The notes under the pieces: generated by a model | Seen by the model: the letters and a program-made list of their open reading frames with translations, nothing else | The model's database searches: none | Told to the model about the DNA's origin: nothing | Position numbers and translations under genes: made by a program | In this document: positions 20,966-32,716 of the stretch, piece after piece | How the letters are laid out: every line of letters begins with the position of its first letter | Numbering within the stretch: position 1 is the first letter of the stretch | Source of the DNA: Malus domestica | Taxonomy: Eukaryota > Streptophyta > Magnoliopsida > Rosales > Rosaceae | Direction of reading: 5' to 3' | NCBI RefSeq assembly: GCF_042453785.1 | Contig: NC_091667.1 | Span: forward strand, 35,890,001 to 35,954,000 | DNA: 64,000 nt

Positions 20966-23547
20966 TCAAGGGTCCTGTGCATCAGGTTGAATATTCAAGA
21001 TTTGGACCACGTGCCTCGTGAGCTCATGAATTGCAGCTTGAACTGGATAATCACCTGTCTCTCTGTTCCTTGACCACCCTGGTGATGATTGTGATGAGAT
21101 CAAGCCAGTATAGTCATTTGCAGCAACCTTTGTATGTTTGGACGTTGCGAGAACATTTTCCAAATCTAACTGGGTTAATGGCCTTGGTGCCTGAAGAAAG
21201 AAGCATAGACCAACATTCTCAGTACAAACAAAACCTGCAAGCCTATTACTAGAGCTTAAACCACCAAGATAAACAATGGAAATGCCATATCTACTTACAG
21301 AAGATTTCTTTCCGTTCTTTTCTTCATTTAGTAGGTCTCTGATAGGAAAATAGGCTGCTTTCTTGCAAAGCTCAAGTAGATCCGAACCTGTGTAACCCTC
21401 AGACAAGACGGCTAAACGGTCATAATCAATATTGTCTTCAACTCTCTCGCCCTTCAAAATCACCTTTAGTATATCAGCCCTCTCTCTTTGATTGGGCATC
21501 CCAATCTCAAAGGCCTGAGGAAGACGACGAAGTATTGCTTCATCAAGTTCTGATGGACGATTAGTAGCAGCAAGAACCATAACTCGAGCATTCTCTGCAT
21601 GAACAATATAAAATATCAAACCAAATGCCCTATCCAAGGAAAGAAAAAGAAAATTCCTATTTCGAGAGAAGGGGAACAAAAAAACACTTACGATCTGTAG
21701 TAAAGCCATCCCATAATGCCATGAACTCAGTTTTCATGTTTGTTAATGCCTCATGATCTGTATTTCGGCGCTGACCCAAGAAACTATCAACCTCATCAAT
21801 AAATATGATAGCAGGCTGGAGTTTATAAGCCAAGCTAAATACAGCAGCAACTGCAGAAGAAAATATAAACATGGTAAGCACAGTAGATATGAAGACCACA
21901 AAAACTTCACAATCCTTGTAGAAACAAGCATAATTTGAACTCTTGAGGTAAAAGCAACAAATATGCATGAACTTTTCCTTGAAATAAATAGGGTCTAAGA
22001 AAGGATGGCTTCAAAGTAAGAGGTCAGTCGTCCCAATTAACAAGTTAGATCACAAAATAATTTCTTTTATACAGCCCATTTTGATTCCCAGTTGCATAAG
22101 TATAGAATTAGTTGGCTTACTTGACTTATTAGTTGAGATGGTAGGAAAAAGCGCTATAAAAGTCCTAACGACATGGTTATAGTTGTTCCATGGGTTTAGC
22201 TAGTTGAGTAAGTTGTGAGAAACACATAAAAGTATGGAAGCTACCAAATCAAAGCTCATATGAAGTTATCTTTCTTATTAAAAAAAAGGCCCATATTTCA
22301 TCCAGCACACTCCGTTTCTGTACTTCACAACCATACAATACTAACAATGATATTCCAAAAATAAAGAAGTAAAAGATATTGTCTGAGAATCAAAGAAAAT
22401 CTAAATGGTTCTACACATAAAATTGATATGGTAAGGACCGAGGACAACTTCTCAGTACATGAAGCTAATAAGATTGACCAGAATTAACAAATTAAAACAC
22501 TGAACGGAATCTGAGATAAAGATACAGGTTATGAAACATGCAGAATCTAATTGAGAAGAGACAGTAGAAAATCATATACTCGAAAAGAGTCCGTTTTAAC
22601 ATGATCATCACTCACCGAGCTTTTGTGCATCACCAAACCATTTGCTCATCAGATTTGATATCCTGACATTGATGAAAACAGCTCCAGACTCCTTCGCAAT
22701 AGCTTTGGCAAGCATAGTCTTTCCAGTACCTGGTGGTCCATACAGCAAGACACCTTTTTGTGGACCAAGAAGCTTCCCATGGGAAAACAAATTAGGCCTC
22801 TGTAGCGGAAGGATCACTAGTTCATACAAGGCGTCCTTTATATCATCCAGTCCTCCAATAGATCCAAATTCTACTTCAATGTGGTCGGGGTTTATTACAT
22901 CGCAGGCTATAACATCCTGATAACGAATACTATATCAGCATTAATAAACTGAAACGTTCAAATCGACAAGTCAAGCAATCTAATGGTATCATTCCAATTT
23001 TATCGGATGTCCCCGAAGTGATTCAAAATAATTTTGCACTCACATACCAAGTATTAACAAAAATCAAATTGATTGCACCATAATGCATAAAGGAAAACAG
23101 CAAAAACCCCTGCATTTCAAGAAAACAGCACGAAAAATACCCTCTAAAACGCACATAAAAATGCATAAAGAATTCATCATCTTTCAAAGTACCACCTCAA
23201 AATTCACATATTACAAAAACCCATATCACTATTATCCAACATTTATTATTATTTCCAAAATTAAATTAAAAATCCACGAAATAGCAAGTTAAGAACAACC
23301 CAGAAGCCAGAAAAAAAGAAAAAAGAAAAAAAGGCCTCTTTACCTCATAAGAATTGGTGTTAATAAGAGGGCGGCCGAGTCGCTTGGAGATTTCCTTCTT
23401 GTGCTCCATCGCCTTCTTCGACGCCTCCCGGTTCGGGTCGAGATGCCGGAGCCCCGCGAACAAAACCAAGCAACTCAACGCCGCGCTCGCCGCGTACAGT
23501 ATCAGTTCCTGCAGGAACTTGGTCTCCCTCTCCCCTGAACCTCCCAT
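20966..23547 (-). CDS. MSP1/ATAD1-like outer-membrane AAA-ATPase
   Basis: AAA-ATPase of the MSP1/ATAD1 type (Arabidopsis At4g27680), family members of which extract misplaced tail-anchored proteins from the mitochondrial outer membrane or peroxisome. Five exons: 23547-23344, 22916-22616, 21850-21692, 21594-21299 and 21190-20966; 394 aa, in phase. An N-terminal helix lies at residues 15-35 (LILYAASAALSCLVLFAGL). Walker A is YGPPGTGKTM, Walker B is IIFIDEVDSF, sensor/arginine region is AATNRPSELDEAILRR, and the AAA lid contains YTGSDLLELCKKAAY. The start ATG matches the family's MGG beginning; an in-frame ATG five codons upstream is possible. Intron 4 (21298-21191) is 108 bp, free of in-frame stops. 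The target protein and organelle are inferred from the family. Confidence 0.95.
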
Positions 23548-24120
23548 TTGAAAATTGCACACGAACTTGACTTAATTCCCAATTTCTAGTGCCCCTCTGC
23601 AATTATAGCAAATTAGGGCTTGGAGTTAAGAAGCAGGGGTTTGGATTGGAAGCAGACGCTGGGTTTTCAAGGGATAAGAGAGAGAAGGACGAAAAAGTGC
23701 CCTGCTTGGTAAACAAGCTGAGAATTTCGTTTGGGGCCGTTGGCTTTTCGAGAGAGTTTCAAGTCGGCCCGTTAGAGTTTGGGCTTGCCTTGTGGTGGTG
23801 TTGAATATGGTTTAGGCCATGGGCTTCCTTTGTGAGTGCGTTTGTTGCATCGGATTAGTTCAGCGATTAAGTTGGAGTTGCTTATAATAGATTAAGTTGG
23901 ACTGACTTAGTGAAACGTTGGGTGCAACATCAGACTAAAAACCAAAATAATAACAAATTATAATATTATAATACTTAATACAAATCTATTAATATTTTAT
24001 TGTTATGCAACATTTTTCTTTTTTCTAAAATACTCTCCACTCTCCCTAAAAACTTCTTCGCTTTTCTCTAGTGAAACCTAGCGAGGCCAAACAAATGCAC
24101 CTTATATGTCTTACGGGTTG
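23548..24120. other. MSP1-like upstream region
   Basis: Leader and promoter of the MSP1-like gene, then AT-rich DNA. I see no gene in it. Confidence 0.5.
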
Positions 24121-24417
24121 TGTAACATCCCACATCGCCCAAGGGAGTGGATCTTGTAAGCCTTATATGTATATTCTCATCTCTACCTAGCACGAGGCTT
24201 TTTGGGAGCTCACTGGCTTCGGGTTCTGTAGGAACTCTGAAGTTAAGCGAGTTCACGCGAGAGCAATCCCAAGATGGGTGACCCACTGGGGAGTTCTGCT
24301 CAAGTGAGTTTCCAGAAACAAAACTGTAAGGGCGTGGTCGGGGCCTAAAGCGTACAATATCATGCTACGGCGGAGTTGAGCCCCGGATGTGGTGGGGGCC
24401 CGGGCGGGGATGTGACA
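24121..24417 (+). mobile_element. Cassandra TRIM solo LTR (carries a 5S rRNA-like domain)
   Basis: A 297-bp LTR starting TGTAACATCC and ending GGGATGTGACA. It is flanked by a perfect 5-bp target duplication GGTTG (24116-24120 and 24418-24422). Within about 24178-24312 it keeps the 5S rRNA-like region that marks the Cassandra family, including 'GAAGTTAAGCGAGTT' and 'GATGGGTGACCCACTGGG'. No primer-binding site or internal region follows, so it is a solo LTR left by recombination. Ends and duplication look complete, which suggests a fairly recent insertion. Confidence 0.95.
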
Positions 24418-25464
24418 GGTTGGCCCATGGACTCTCCTAAACCCTAAACTATATTAATGCAGGACGAGGTGAATGTGAATTTGGGTGCATTGACTTGACT
24501 AACGGATATAAGCAATATTTCCGAACTCTTTTTTACTAAGTCAAATAAAACTAAGAAGATACTTAACATACAATACGGCATGTAGCTTAATTTGTTAAGA
24601 GCATTCACTCTTGCACCATCCAATTTCGATTCATACCTTCCCCTAATGTTGCTTACACATACAAAGATATCTCTTCAATTTTAGTATTGATTAAGAATTT
24701 GTTTGTGTATTTTTAGATATTTATGCGCAATTTGTAAATTCATAGGTAAAACTCATACCTAAATCAATATAGGTGGCAGTTGGCAGTTAGGTGTCACGCG
24801 TGAATCCTTTCGGCTCGAGATTATGGGCATAATATGGCGTCGATGATAATAATAACAAATCTTCCCTTACACTTTTCCGCACCAGAATAGTACTACATTT
24901 TTTTCCCTAAAGTAGTATTACATTCTTAAATCATTCTATTAGTTGACTAATGACATTACGCACTACAATTAGCTGTCCTAATCACATTAATAGATTAGTG
25001 GACAGCGCAATATATTTGTGGTATTTAATTTAATTACATAAAGTAATGGGTGGTGTTATATAAATAAAATTCATGAACTAAATTTGTGTATCAAATAATA
25101 TGTACCACAAATTTAATACTATATAAATTTTCTTTCTATACTATATAAATTTTATACTATATAAATTTTCTTTCTAATTAGTAGCTAATTTATAACTTGA
25201 ATTAAAATACAAATTTAATTAGTGCCAAATTTTATGCACCTAACATTATTAAAAAATAATTTGTATGTTATGAAAGTATTAATCCAACGAGAGTGACACG
25301 AAAATGCATTAGAGTTATGAAAATTTTCTTACATAATTTTACTTCAAAATTAGCATGAAAATATTCCCATTCTAACCATCCTCGTCCAATGAGAGATTTT
25401 TCAATGTGTATAGAATACGAAATGGTAAACCACATGTTATTATATAGGTGGTGTAAGTTGTCAA
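24418..25464. other. AT-rich stretch, no gene
   Basis: A tRNA-like segment at about 24580-24650 ('TAGCTTAATTTGTTAAGAGC' and 'AATTTCGATTCATACC') could be a decayed SINE head. Around 25130-25170 a short direct duplication of 'ACTATATAAATTTT' occurs. Otherwise I see nothing. Confidence 0.4.
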
Positions 25465-25465
25465 T

Positions 25466-25640
25466 TAGTACTATGGTCTAATGGTATTCCTATTCACTTG
25501 TACGTGAGAGGGTTTATATTCAATTATCGCCAAATGTGGATTTGAACCACATTATTGTTATCTCATTAGTTATTGTGAGGTTTAGCACACTTCCCCACCT
25601 CTTAGTGTAGATAATATCGTTTGTCCAATAAACAAACAAA
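25466..25640 (+). mobile_element. tRNA-derived SINE copy
   Basis: Runs from 'TTAGTACTATGGTCTAATGG' through 'TGTACGTGAGAGGG', 'TTCAATTATCGCCAAA', 'TTTGAACCACATTATT' to 'TAGTGTAGATAATATCG'. It matches the better-bounded copy at 55565-55738. The A-box and B-box positions suit RNA polymerase III promoters. Confidence 0.7.
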
Positions 25641-25929
25641 GTTGTTTAAAGTTTTTTTTTTTTAAGTGTCCCTCTCTTTGTATAATTACAGTTGATATCG
25701 CTCTGTGTTTCAGTCACATTAAAAAATTTATCTCATCCAAGGAGCTATACCTACTCGCGATTGGGTTTGACGGTCCTCTGCATCATGTGGTTACCTTAAC
25801 AAAATGAGTCTGTCATAATTTGATATTAAATTTGTCGTATCGAAATTAAGATTTTTTTACTCATAACTAAGAATGAATAATATTAGACAAATCTGAATTG
25901 TATAGCCAAGTGCAATGTTTACATATTAA

Positions 25930-26160
25930 GGGCTCGTTTGAATGTGCTTTTAAAGTGATTGCAAACACTTTTAGAGAAAATATTTTTGGGTTTCAAAAGC
26001 ACTTAAAGTGCTTTCTACAAGAAGCACCAGTTATAAGCTTCTTCCAGGAAGCACTTTAAGTGCTTTTCTAGAATTTACTTGTATCTTTACGAATGATTGA
26101 TTCTAAAAACATTTTCACCAAAAACGTTTTCAGTTATTTCAAAAACATATATAAACAAGC
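25930..26160. mobile_element. hAT-type MITE
   Basis: Starts GGGCTCGTTTGAATGTGC and ends AAACATATATAAACAAGC. The first and last 40 bp are imperfect inverted repeats (TGCTTTTAAAGTGATTGCAA against TGTTTTTGAAATAACTGAAA). The inside has repeated AAGTGCTTT motifs. A second member lies at 36391. Confidence 0.7.
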
Positions 26161-26429
26161 TTTAAATTGTCTATAATTATCGATGTGATACTTTAGTTCG
26201 ACTCATGTAAATAATAAGCTTGATACTTAATCGTGGCCGAATGATCATACCAAAAAAAATCATTTAATTTCTCTTTTTATTTATTTATTATTACTTTTTA
26301 TGGTCTTTTTTTTTTTTTACTCAAAATATTTTTTAATTTGTAAGGACTACAAGAAAAGCTGAGTCTTTTCGGAACCCAGTGCGCCATGTTTAAGTACTCT
26401 CACTTTGAAGGGAATGAAATGAGTCAGTA

Positions 26430-26567
26430 CAATCTCTCTCTCTCTCTCTCCCTCTCTCCTCAATGTCCTCATACAGATAGCATCACCATACATTAGAAAA
26501 CGATATAATCTCTCTCTCTCTCTCTCTCTCTCCCTCCTCAATGTCCTCATACAGATAACATCACCAT

Positions 26568-26608
<41 letters not shown>

Positions 26609-26650
26609 AATGTCCTCGTACAGATAACATCACCATACATTAGAAAAATA
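26430..26650. repeat. Compound minisatellite with CT tracts, 3 units
   Basis: A unit of a (CT)n tract plus 'CCTCAATGTCCTCATACAGA' and 'ATCACCATA' occurs three times (about 26430, 26512, 26572). The CT lengths differ from unit to unit. It lies upstream of the YSL gene. Confidence 0.8.
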
Positions 26651-27230
26651 TATAATCATTCCATTTGAGAAAAATGAACTAATTTAGATTTGCTCTCATA
26701 AGGTGGGTGCCTTTAGCATAAAAAACGTGTGTGGAAATCAGATGCATTTCCATCTATCTCTCTCTCTCTCTCTCTCCTCTCTTCCTGTTTGAGTGGGGTG
26801 GATCGAAAGTTGATATCATGTACTACAAACGCCTGTTTTGTACTTCAGTGTAGTACATGCAGAGACGACGGCTTTCCCTCGCAGTTTCTGCTTCTGCATT
26901 TTCTTATCGAATTATAAATGTCTGCCATGCGGTTGCCACCCCTCAAGCACTCGGCGCAAGCAGCAGCGTGACAGCGGAGTCGTGGGGGCTTTTTCTTTCA
27001 GGCTTTTAGTTTTCTCTGTAGCGGCATTTAATTCCATTAAATTCAAGACTGCATTGGGGCTTGCAAGGTTTGATCTTTCTGGTGGGTTCTTGCGCTCTCA
27101 ATGCAATAAGCAATCTGGAGGATTTCAGATTGCGGATTGAGAAAAGGGTTCGTCTGCGGATACACCATTTGTAAATTTCTGAAATTTCCGGCTCGCGATC
27201 GAAGAACAAGAAGAGAAAGTTGAGGTGATA

Positions 27231-27486
27231 ATATCATTGATGGGTTTTTGTGTTCTTTCTGTGTTTGTTTCATTTCAGCTATCAGATTAGTTCTTTAAAC
27301 TCTCTGTCTGAAATGGCGTTGTGAAAACATGTTTGTATCGTTAAATTCTACAAATTTTTGTTTTTTTTTTTGTTCTGTCTGATTTGATGGGTTTTGTGTT
27401 CGTTTCATTTCAGTTATCTGATTAGTTCTTTGATGTTTTTGACTAAAAGGTCTTGAGAAAACATGTTCATATCATTAAATTATGTA
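27231..27486 (+). repeat. Direct duplication within the YSL 5' leader region
   Basis: About 110 bp from 'TTGATGGGTTTTTGTG' to 'AAATTCTACAAATTT' recurs 146 bp later from 'TTGATGGGTTTTGTG' to 'AAATTATGTAAATTT'. Each copy has the same acceptor-like 'TTTCATTTCAG'. It is likely inside a 5' UTR intron (donor near 27222, acceptor near 27558). Confidence 0.65.
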
Positions 27487-27490
27487 AATT

Positions 27491-27538
<48 letters not shown>
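27491..27538 (+). repeat. (CT)24 microsatellite at the YSL leader acceptor
   Basis: A pure CT tract ends about 20 bp before 'CTGATCAG', the best 3' splice site ahead of the YSL start codon. It would act as the polypyrimidine tract if the leader is spliced there. Confidence 0.75.
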
Positions 27539-27541
<3 letters not shown>

Positions 27542-27577
27542 GACTCAATCTGATCAGGAAGGAGGTTTCTAGACCAA

Positions 27578-30289
27578 ATGGGGAACACAAATGGCGAAAA
27601 CGGAGAGATTGAGACGTTTGAGACAGAGAATGGACATGTGAATGAAGAGAATGGAGGTGAGCCACATGAGGATTTGAACAGAATAGTCCCATGGACAAGG
27701 CAAATTACAGTCCGGGGACTCGTAGCCAGCGTAGTTATTGGCGTAATTTACAGTGTTCTAGTGACAAAGTTGAACCTCACCACTGGTTTGGTTCCCAATC
27801 TCAATGTTTCGGCTGCACTTCTCGCCTTCGTGTTCATCCGGTCATGGACTAAGCTGCTTCAGAAAGCTGGAGTTGTATCAACTCCCTTCACCAGGCAGGA
27901 GAATACAATAATTCAAACTTGTGCAGTTGCATGTTATAGCATTGCTTATGGAGGTCAGAAAAATTTTGCCTTTGTTATTTTTTCCGTGTTGATGATTCGA
28001 TTCCATAATATTCTTGAAATTTTGAATATGGGGTTTTGCTGAAATACATGGCACTGCAGGTGGTTTTGGTTCGTATCTGTTGGGTCTAAGCCGGTATATT
28101 TACGAGCAAGTTGGGGTTGATACTGAGGGGAACACTCCCGGGAGCACCAAGGAACCAGAGCTTGGCTGGATGACTGGTTTTCTATTTGCTACTAGTTTTG
28201 TTGGGCTGCTGGCTTTGGTTCCTCTCAGAAAGGTATGTTCTTTCGTCCTATCTAACTTTCGATAAAAGAACAAGGTTTGTATGAGGGAGTGAAAAAGTAA
28301 ATTGGGTTATGTTTCTGAACTGCGAAATTATTGAGAAATCGATTCAGATTGCTTGTGTGTTTGAATTGATAAAGTTATTGATTCCGCACGGGGTTAGAAT
28401 ATTGTTTGTTCATGCAGTTTGGGTTGTGTTTGCAGATCATGATAATAGACTATAAATTACCATACCCGAGCGGAACTGCTACTGCTGTCCTTATTAATGG
28501 GTTTCATACTCCAAAGGGTGACAAGATGGCTAAGTAGGCATCTGTTTCTATGACTTAATCTTCGGTTTAAGATCAAATAGGACTCGAGTTTGAAAGAACT
28601 CTTAACATGTTGAGGTTCTTCTTGCAGAAAGCAGGTTCATGGGTTCATGAAATTCTTTTCAGCTAGTTTCTTGTGGGGTTTCTTTCAGTGGTTTTATTCT
28701 GGAGGAGAGAAATGCGGATTCGCTCAGTTTCCAACATTTGGATTGACCGCTTGGAGAAATTCGTGTGTGCTCTGCATCTTTCATTGTCCTTCTGTTTATC
28801 ATGATTGGTCCTTCTCTCGTCGTTGATTGCATAAATTGTATTTTGCAGATTTTACTTCGATTTCAGTATGACTTATATAGGAGCAGGAATGATCTGTTCT
28901 CATCTAGTGAACTTATCTTTGCTTCTCGGCGCCATACTCTCTTGGGGAGTAATGTGGCCATTGATAAGGGGTCTTAAGGGAGAGTGGTTTCCTGCAACTT
29001 TATCAGAAAGCAGTATGAAGAGTCTAAACGGTTACAAGGTGTGGACTACACATTCAATTCCATTTCTTAACCAGATTCTTACTGATTTTGTCATAGAGAT
29101 TTTCGAGTTCAAGTATGTAGGCAATTGAGTTACGTGTATCTTCGTTTTGCTGCAGGTTCTCATTTCCATTTCCTTGTTACTAGGAGACGGACTGTACAAT
29201 TTTCTCAAGATACTGTACTTTACTGGCTCAAGCATCCACAGGAAAATGAACAACAAGAGCCTTAAAACAGGTAATTCACAACTTTGCATGGTTTCTGCTT
29301 CGTGTGCGAAAATGAAACATTTGATTTGAGAAATATCATTAAACTATTTCTCTCATGCAGCTTCAAATAACCAGAATGCGACTCTTGATGATCTTCGACG
29401 AAATGAAGTCTTCCTAAGGGATAACATTCCGGTTTGGGTTGTGTGCGTAGGGTACACCTTGTTCTCTGTCATCTCCATCATTATCATCCCGCTCATGTTC
29501 CCTCAACTGAAATGGTATTATGTTGTCGTAACCTACCTTATTGGACCCTCTCTAAGCTTCTGCAATGCTTATGGGGCGGGTCTAACTGACATGAACATGG
29601 CTCATAACTACGGGAAAGTGGCTCTCTTTGTGCTTGCTGCCGTAGCTGGGAAAAACGATGGTGTTGTTGCAGGACTTGTAGCCTGTGGTCTGATCAAATC
29701 AATGGTTTCTATCTCCTCCGATCTGATGCACGACTTAAAGACTGGTCATCTCACTCTCACGTCTCCTCGATCAATGCTTTTAAGCCAGGCTATTGGAACG
29801 GCCATAGGCTGTGTGGTAGCTCCTCTGACATTCTTTCTCTTCTACAAGGCTTTTAAAGTTGGGGATCCAAACGGTGAATACAAAGCCCCTTACGCCATCA
29901 TTTACAGAAACATGGCAATTCTCGGCGTTGAAGGCTTCTCTGCTCTGCCCAAACATTGCTTACAGCTGTGTTATGGTTTTTTCTCATTTGCCATAGCAGC
30001 TAATCTGCTGAGAGATCTTGCTCCTACGAAAATCGGGAAATGGGTTCCGTTTCCAATGGCAATGGCTGTCCCATTCCTCGTTGGAGCGTACTTTGCGATT
30101 GATATGTGCATGGGGAGTTTGGTTGTGTTTGTCTGGCACAAGCTGAAGAAGAACAAGGCAAGTTTAATGATTCCGGCAGTTGCTTCCGGTTTGATATGTG
30201 GAGACGGGATGTGGATCCTCCCTTCGTCGATTCTGGCATTGGCCAAGGTTCAACCTCCCATCTGCATGAACTTCTTGGCAACTAAGTAG
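27578..30289 (+). CDS. Yellow stripe-like metal-nicotianamine transporter (YSL)
   Basis: Oligopeptide-transporter family membrane protein that moves metal-nicotianamine chelates; most like the YSL5/7/8 branch. Seven exons: 27578-27953, 28060-28232, 28436-28533, 28628-28762, 28849-29038, 29156-29270 and 29361-30289; 671 aa, all phases close. An acidic N-terminal tail (residues 1-35) precedes many hydrophobic helices, from [20 protein letters not shown] to [20 protein letters not shown]. The family signatures [16 protein letters not shown] and [13 protein letters not shown] are present. An AATAAA lies at 30480, about 190 bp past the stop. The leader probably contains an intron with a CT microsatellite at its acceptor. 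The exact paralogue (YSL7 or other) and the metal are not decided by sequence. Confidence 0.95.
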
Positions 30290-30914
30290 ACCTGGATTTG
30301 CGTCGCAGACTCGTAGTTGTGTTCTTCGAGTACAGTTGCAGTAGGTAAAATCTGCAGATGCGGATTCAGCAAAGTATAGGGGAATTAGTGATAATTATCT
30401 CAAGTAATACATAAAGTAATGTAGCACGGTAGATGACTAGATGCTGGGGTTTTGTATCCTACTTCTCATATGATGAGCTAATAAAGATGCATCCAAAGAA
30501 AACTTGTGCCACATTTTGTCAAATGAAACCTGTGATTTTAACTTTTCTCCGACAATACAGTGTTCTAAACTACTCTAATCTACGGATGGTTTGAATATAG
30601 GCGTAAGAGGATCAAAACACTGCCCTGATCAGCTGGCTTGACTCACGTTTGCCATATTGCATCTTTATTTTCCCTTATGGTATGCATCTTCTTCTTCCTT
30701 CCCTCCTAAACTACTACGTTTTGTCGAAACATGGTTTTTTCAGCAATGAAATGTTATAACCTACTCGATCAATGGATGAGCGACTCGAACGCGAGCGCAA
30801 GGATTGTGACATTGTCCTGATCAATTGACTTAACCCGCTTTTGACATGTTGCTTTGCTTTCCTTTGCCTTTGTGCTGATTAAAAAGATAAGTTTGGAGCA
30901 GGTAAAGATGCAGG

Positions 30915-31092
30915 AGTAAGATTCTCTCCCCTCCTATTACCATCCCCTTCCATTCTCTCTTCTCATACTATTCTTTTTGTCTTATTCTTTATATAAAAAA
31001 TTCAAAACATGATGTAGACGTGGCGTAATCGCAACCGTTTAAATAAAAGGGAATGGAAAGAGTGAGAGATTAGGAGGGGAGAGAATCTTACT
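30915..31092. mobile_element. 178-bp MITE with 22-bp perfect inverted ends
   Basis: AGTAAGATTCTCTCCCCTCC at 30915 is matched in reverse at 31073-31092, giving at least 22 bp of perfect inverted repeat. 'AAGATGCA' lies on both sides (30905 and 31096), which suggests an 8-bp target duplication as made by hAT elements. The exact end is uncertain by 2-3 bases. Confidence 0.8.
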
Positions 31093-31145
31093 TCGAAGAT
31101 GCATGGTTTAAGAAGCTCACATCAGATATGATGGGGGAAGTGATC

Positions 31146-31149
<4 letters not shown>

Positions 31150-31185
<36 letters not shown>
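31150..31185. repeat. (TA)18 microsatellite
   Basis: A pure TA run 60 bp past the MITE at 30915. Confidence 0.9.
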
Positions 31186-31191
<6 letters not shown>

Positions 31192-32716
31192 CAACGCCTA
31201 GAAGTTGGGGTATGGAAGTAGTAAATGAAGTTGTTTGTGAGGACCTAGGAGAAATTAAGGTAGCTGTGTCAGAGTTGAGAGCAGGACAGACATCCATTTT
31301 TGGACCACCACCGATGTGTGTCAATGACAGTGATATAGTTCTTCTGGTGTGAAGAAGTTGCTGCACGCCTAACTTTGGTTCAACTTCAACTTTTCTAGGC
31401 AGGCGGTAGGCTGATTTTTCAACCCCTATTGGCATTACTTTGCTTCCACTCGCTATGGAAAGGGACGAGGGCTCGTTTGACATTGCATTTCGAATGACCA
31501 AATTCAGTATAAGATAATCGAAAATGTATATGGCATGTCTGGCAAAGCCATTGCAACTTTTTTTTTTTTTTTAAAGGTTTATAGCGAAGTGTTGCACTTC
31601 TTTACAAAGTACTTTTGAGTGTTTTTCGAGTTTCATAGAAAATTTGTTGTGTTTTTAATAACAGCGCTTGCACTAAAAACGTTTTTCATGTGTCTAGAAC
31701 TATACTATAAAACCCAAGGAAAAATATAAAACATTTTAATTGGACTAACAATTGGGAGGGTTTTTTTTTTTACCCTTTCCTTTCTAGAAAGGACTAGTTG
31801 GTGGCTTTTGCCACGATAGTCCACTCTTTTGGGGGCTGGGAAGACTCACATAGCCATTTCAGCCTCTTCTGCCCACCATCATGTGATTCGCTAGCGCCAA
31901 TGATCGAACCCAAAACATGTCGTGTGGAATACGAGCCTAAAAAATATTTGAAACGCCCTTATGTTGCATATAGTTGCAGATGGAGTTTCTAGCTCAGTTT
32001 CAGAAACACGTCAAGGTGATGTCGATAACCTTATTCGACCACACATGGACAAGACATCACTTCGTGGATCAACATAGACAAGACATTACATTTCTACTTC
32101 AGATGCTTGACTGTCGACAATATTGGCCAATAATACACTGTCATGTGCAAGTTAATCTCCACATAGCAATGCAACTTAAGGCCCTTCACCCACCATTGTA
32201 GTAGCCCAACTTAAGGCCCACATAGTTGTGTCCGACCCTTCAGTTTGGCTCTTGTTTGTTGGGTCTCGGCCCGCCATTAATTTAATTCCCTGAATTTTAA
32301 TTAAATTAATCAGCGTTTACAAGAAATAGCAAAATCTAGAATTCATCTCCCAATTTGTACTCGAGTTTAGAAATCGTTCCTAAATTAAAATTTCATTAAT
32401 TTATTTTGCTGAATTCAACAAAACGTGCATTATTGGTCTTAGTCATTACCTTTTTAAAAAAAAATCTCATATTTTGAAGACGTAACCCACATGTGGGTCC
32501 CATGTTTGTTTTTAGTCTTAATATAAAATAAAATAAATGTTATTTTTATCATATATTTGTAATATTATTTATATATCTTTTTAATAAAAATGAGATTCAC
32601 ATGTGTTGAAAGATCGAATTGTGTTCCTGGCACAATAATAAGTTTTGGTTGGTGGTTGGATCCCTATGTGGGAAATTGATCCTTTATGGATCCCCATAGG
32701 GAAATGGATCATGTCT
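31186..32716. other. Gene-free stretch between the YSL and cytochrome b5 genes
   Basis: No gene recognised. A tRNA B-box-like 'GGGTTCGATCATTGG' is readable on the minus strand near 31900, possibly from a SINE. The rest is AT-rich and unclassified. Confidence 0.45.

Noticed and set aside
15643-23547. The two AAA-ATPase genes as a functional cluster
   Set aside because: They belong to different AAA branches (BCS1-like and MSP1-like), and the conserved gene order involves only the second. Closeness looks accidental.
24178-24312. 5S rRNA gene
   Set aside because: The 5S-like text lies inside a TG...CA LTR with a 5-bp target duplication and has the known Cassandra flanks. It is not a 5S array unit.
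26347-26640. 97-aa Arg/Glu-rich open frame
   Set aside because: It comes from CT/GA tracts of the minisatellite.
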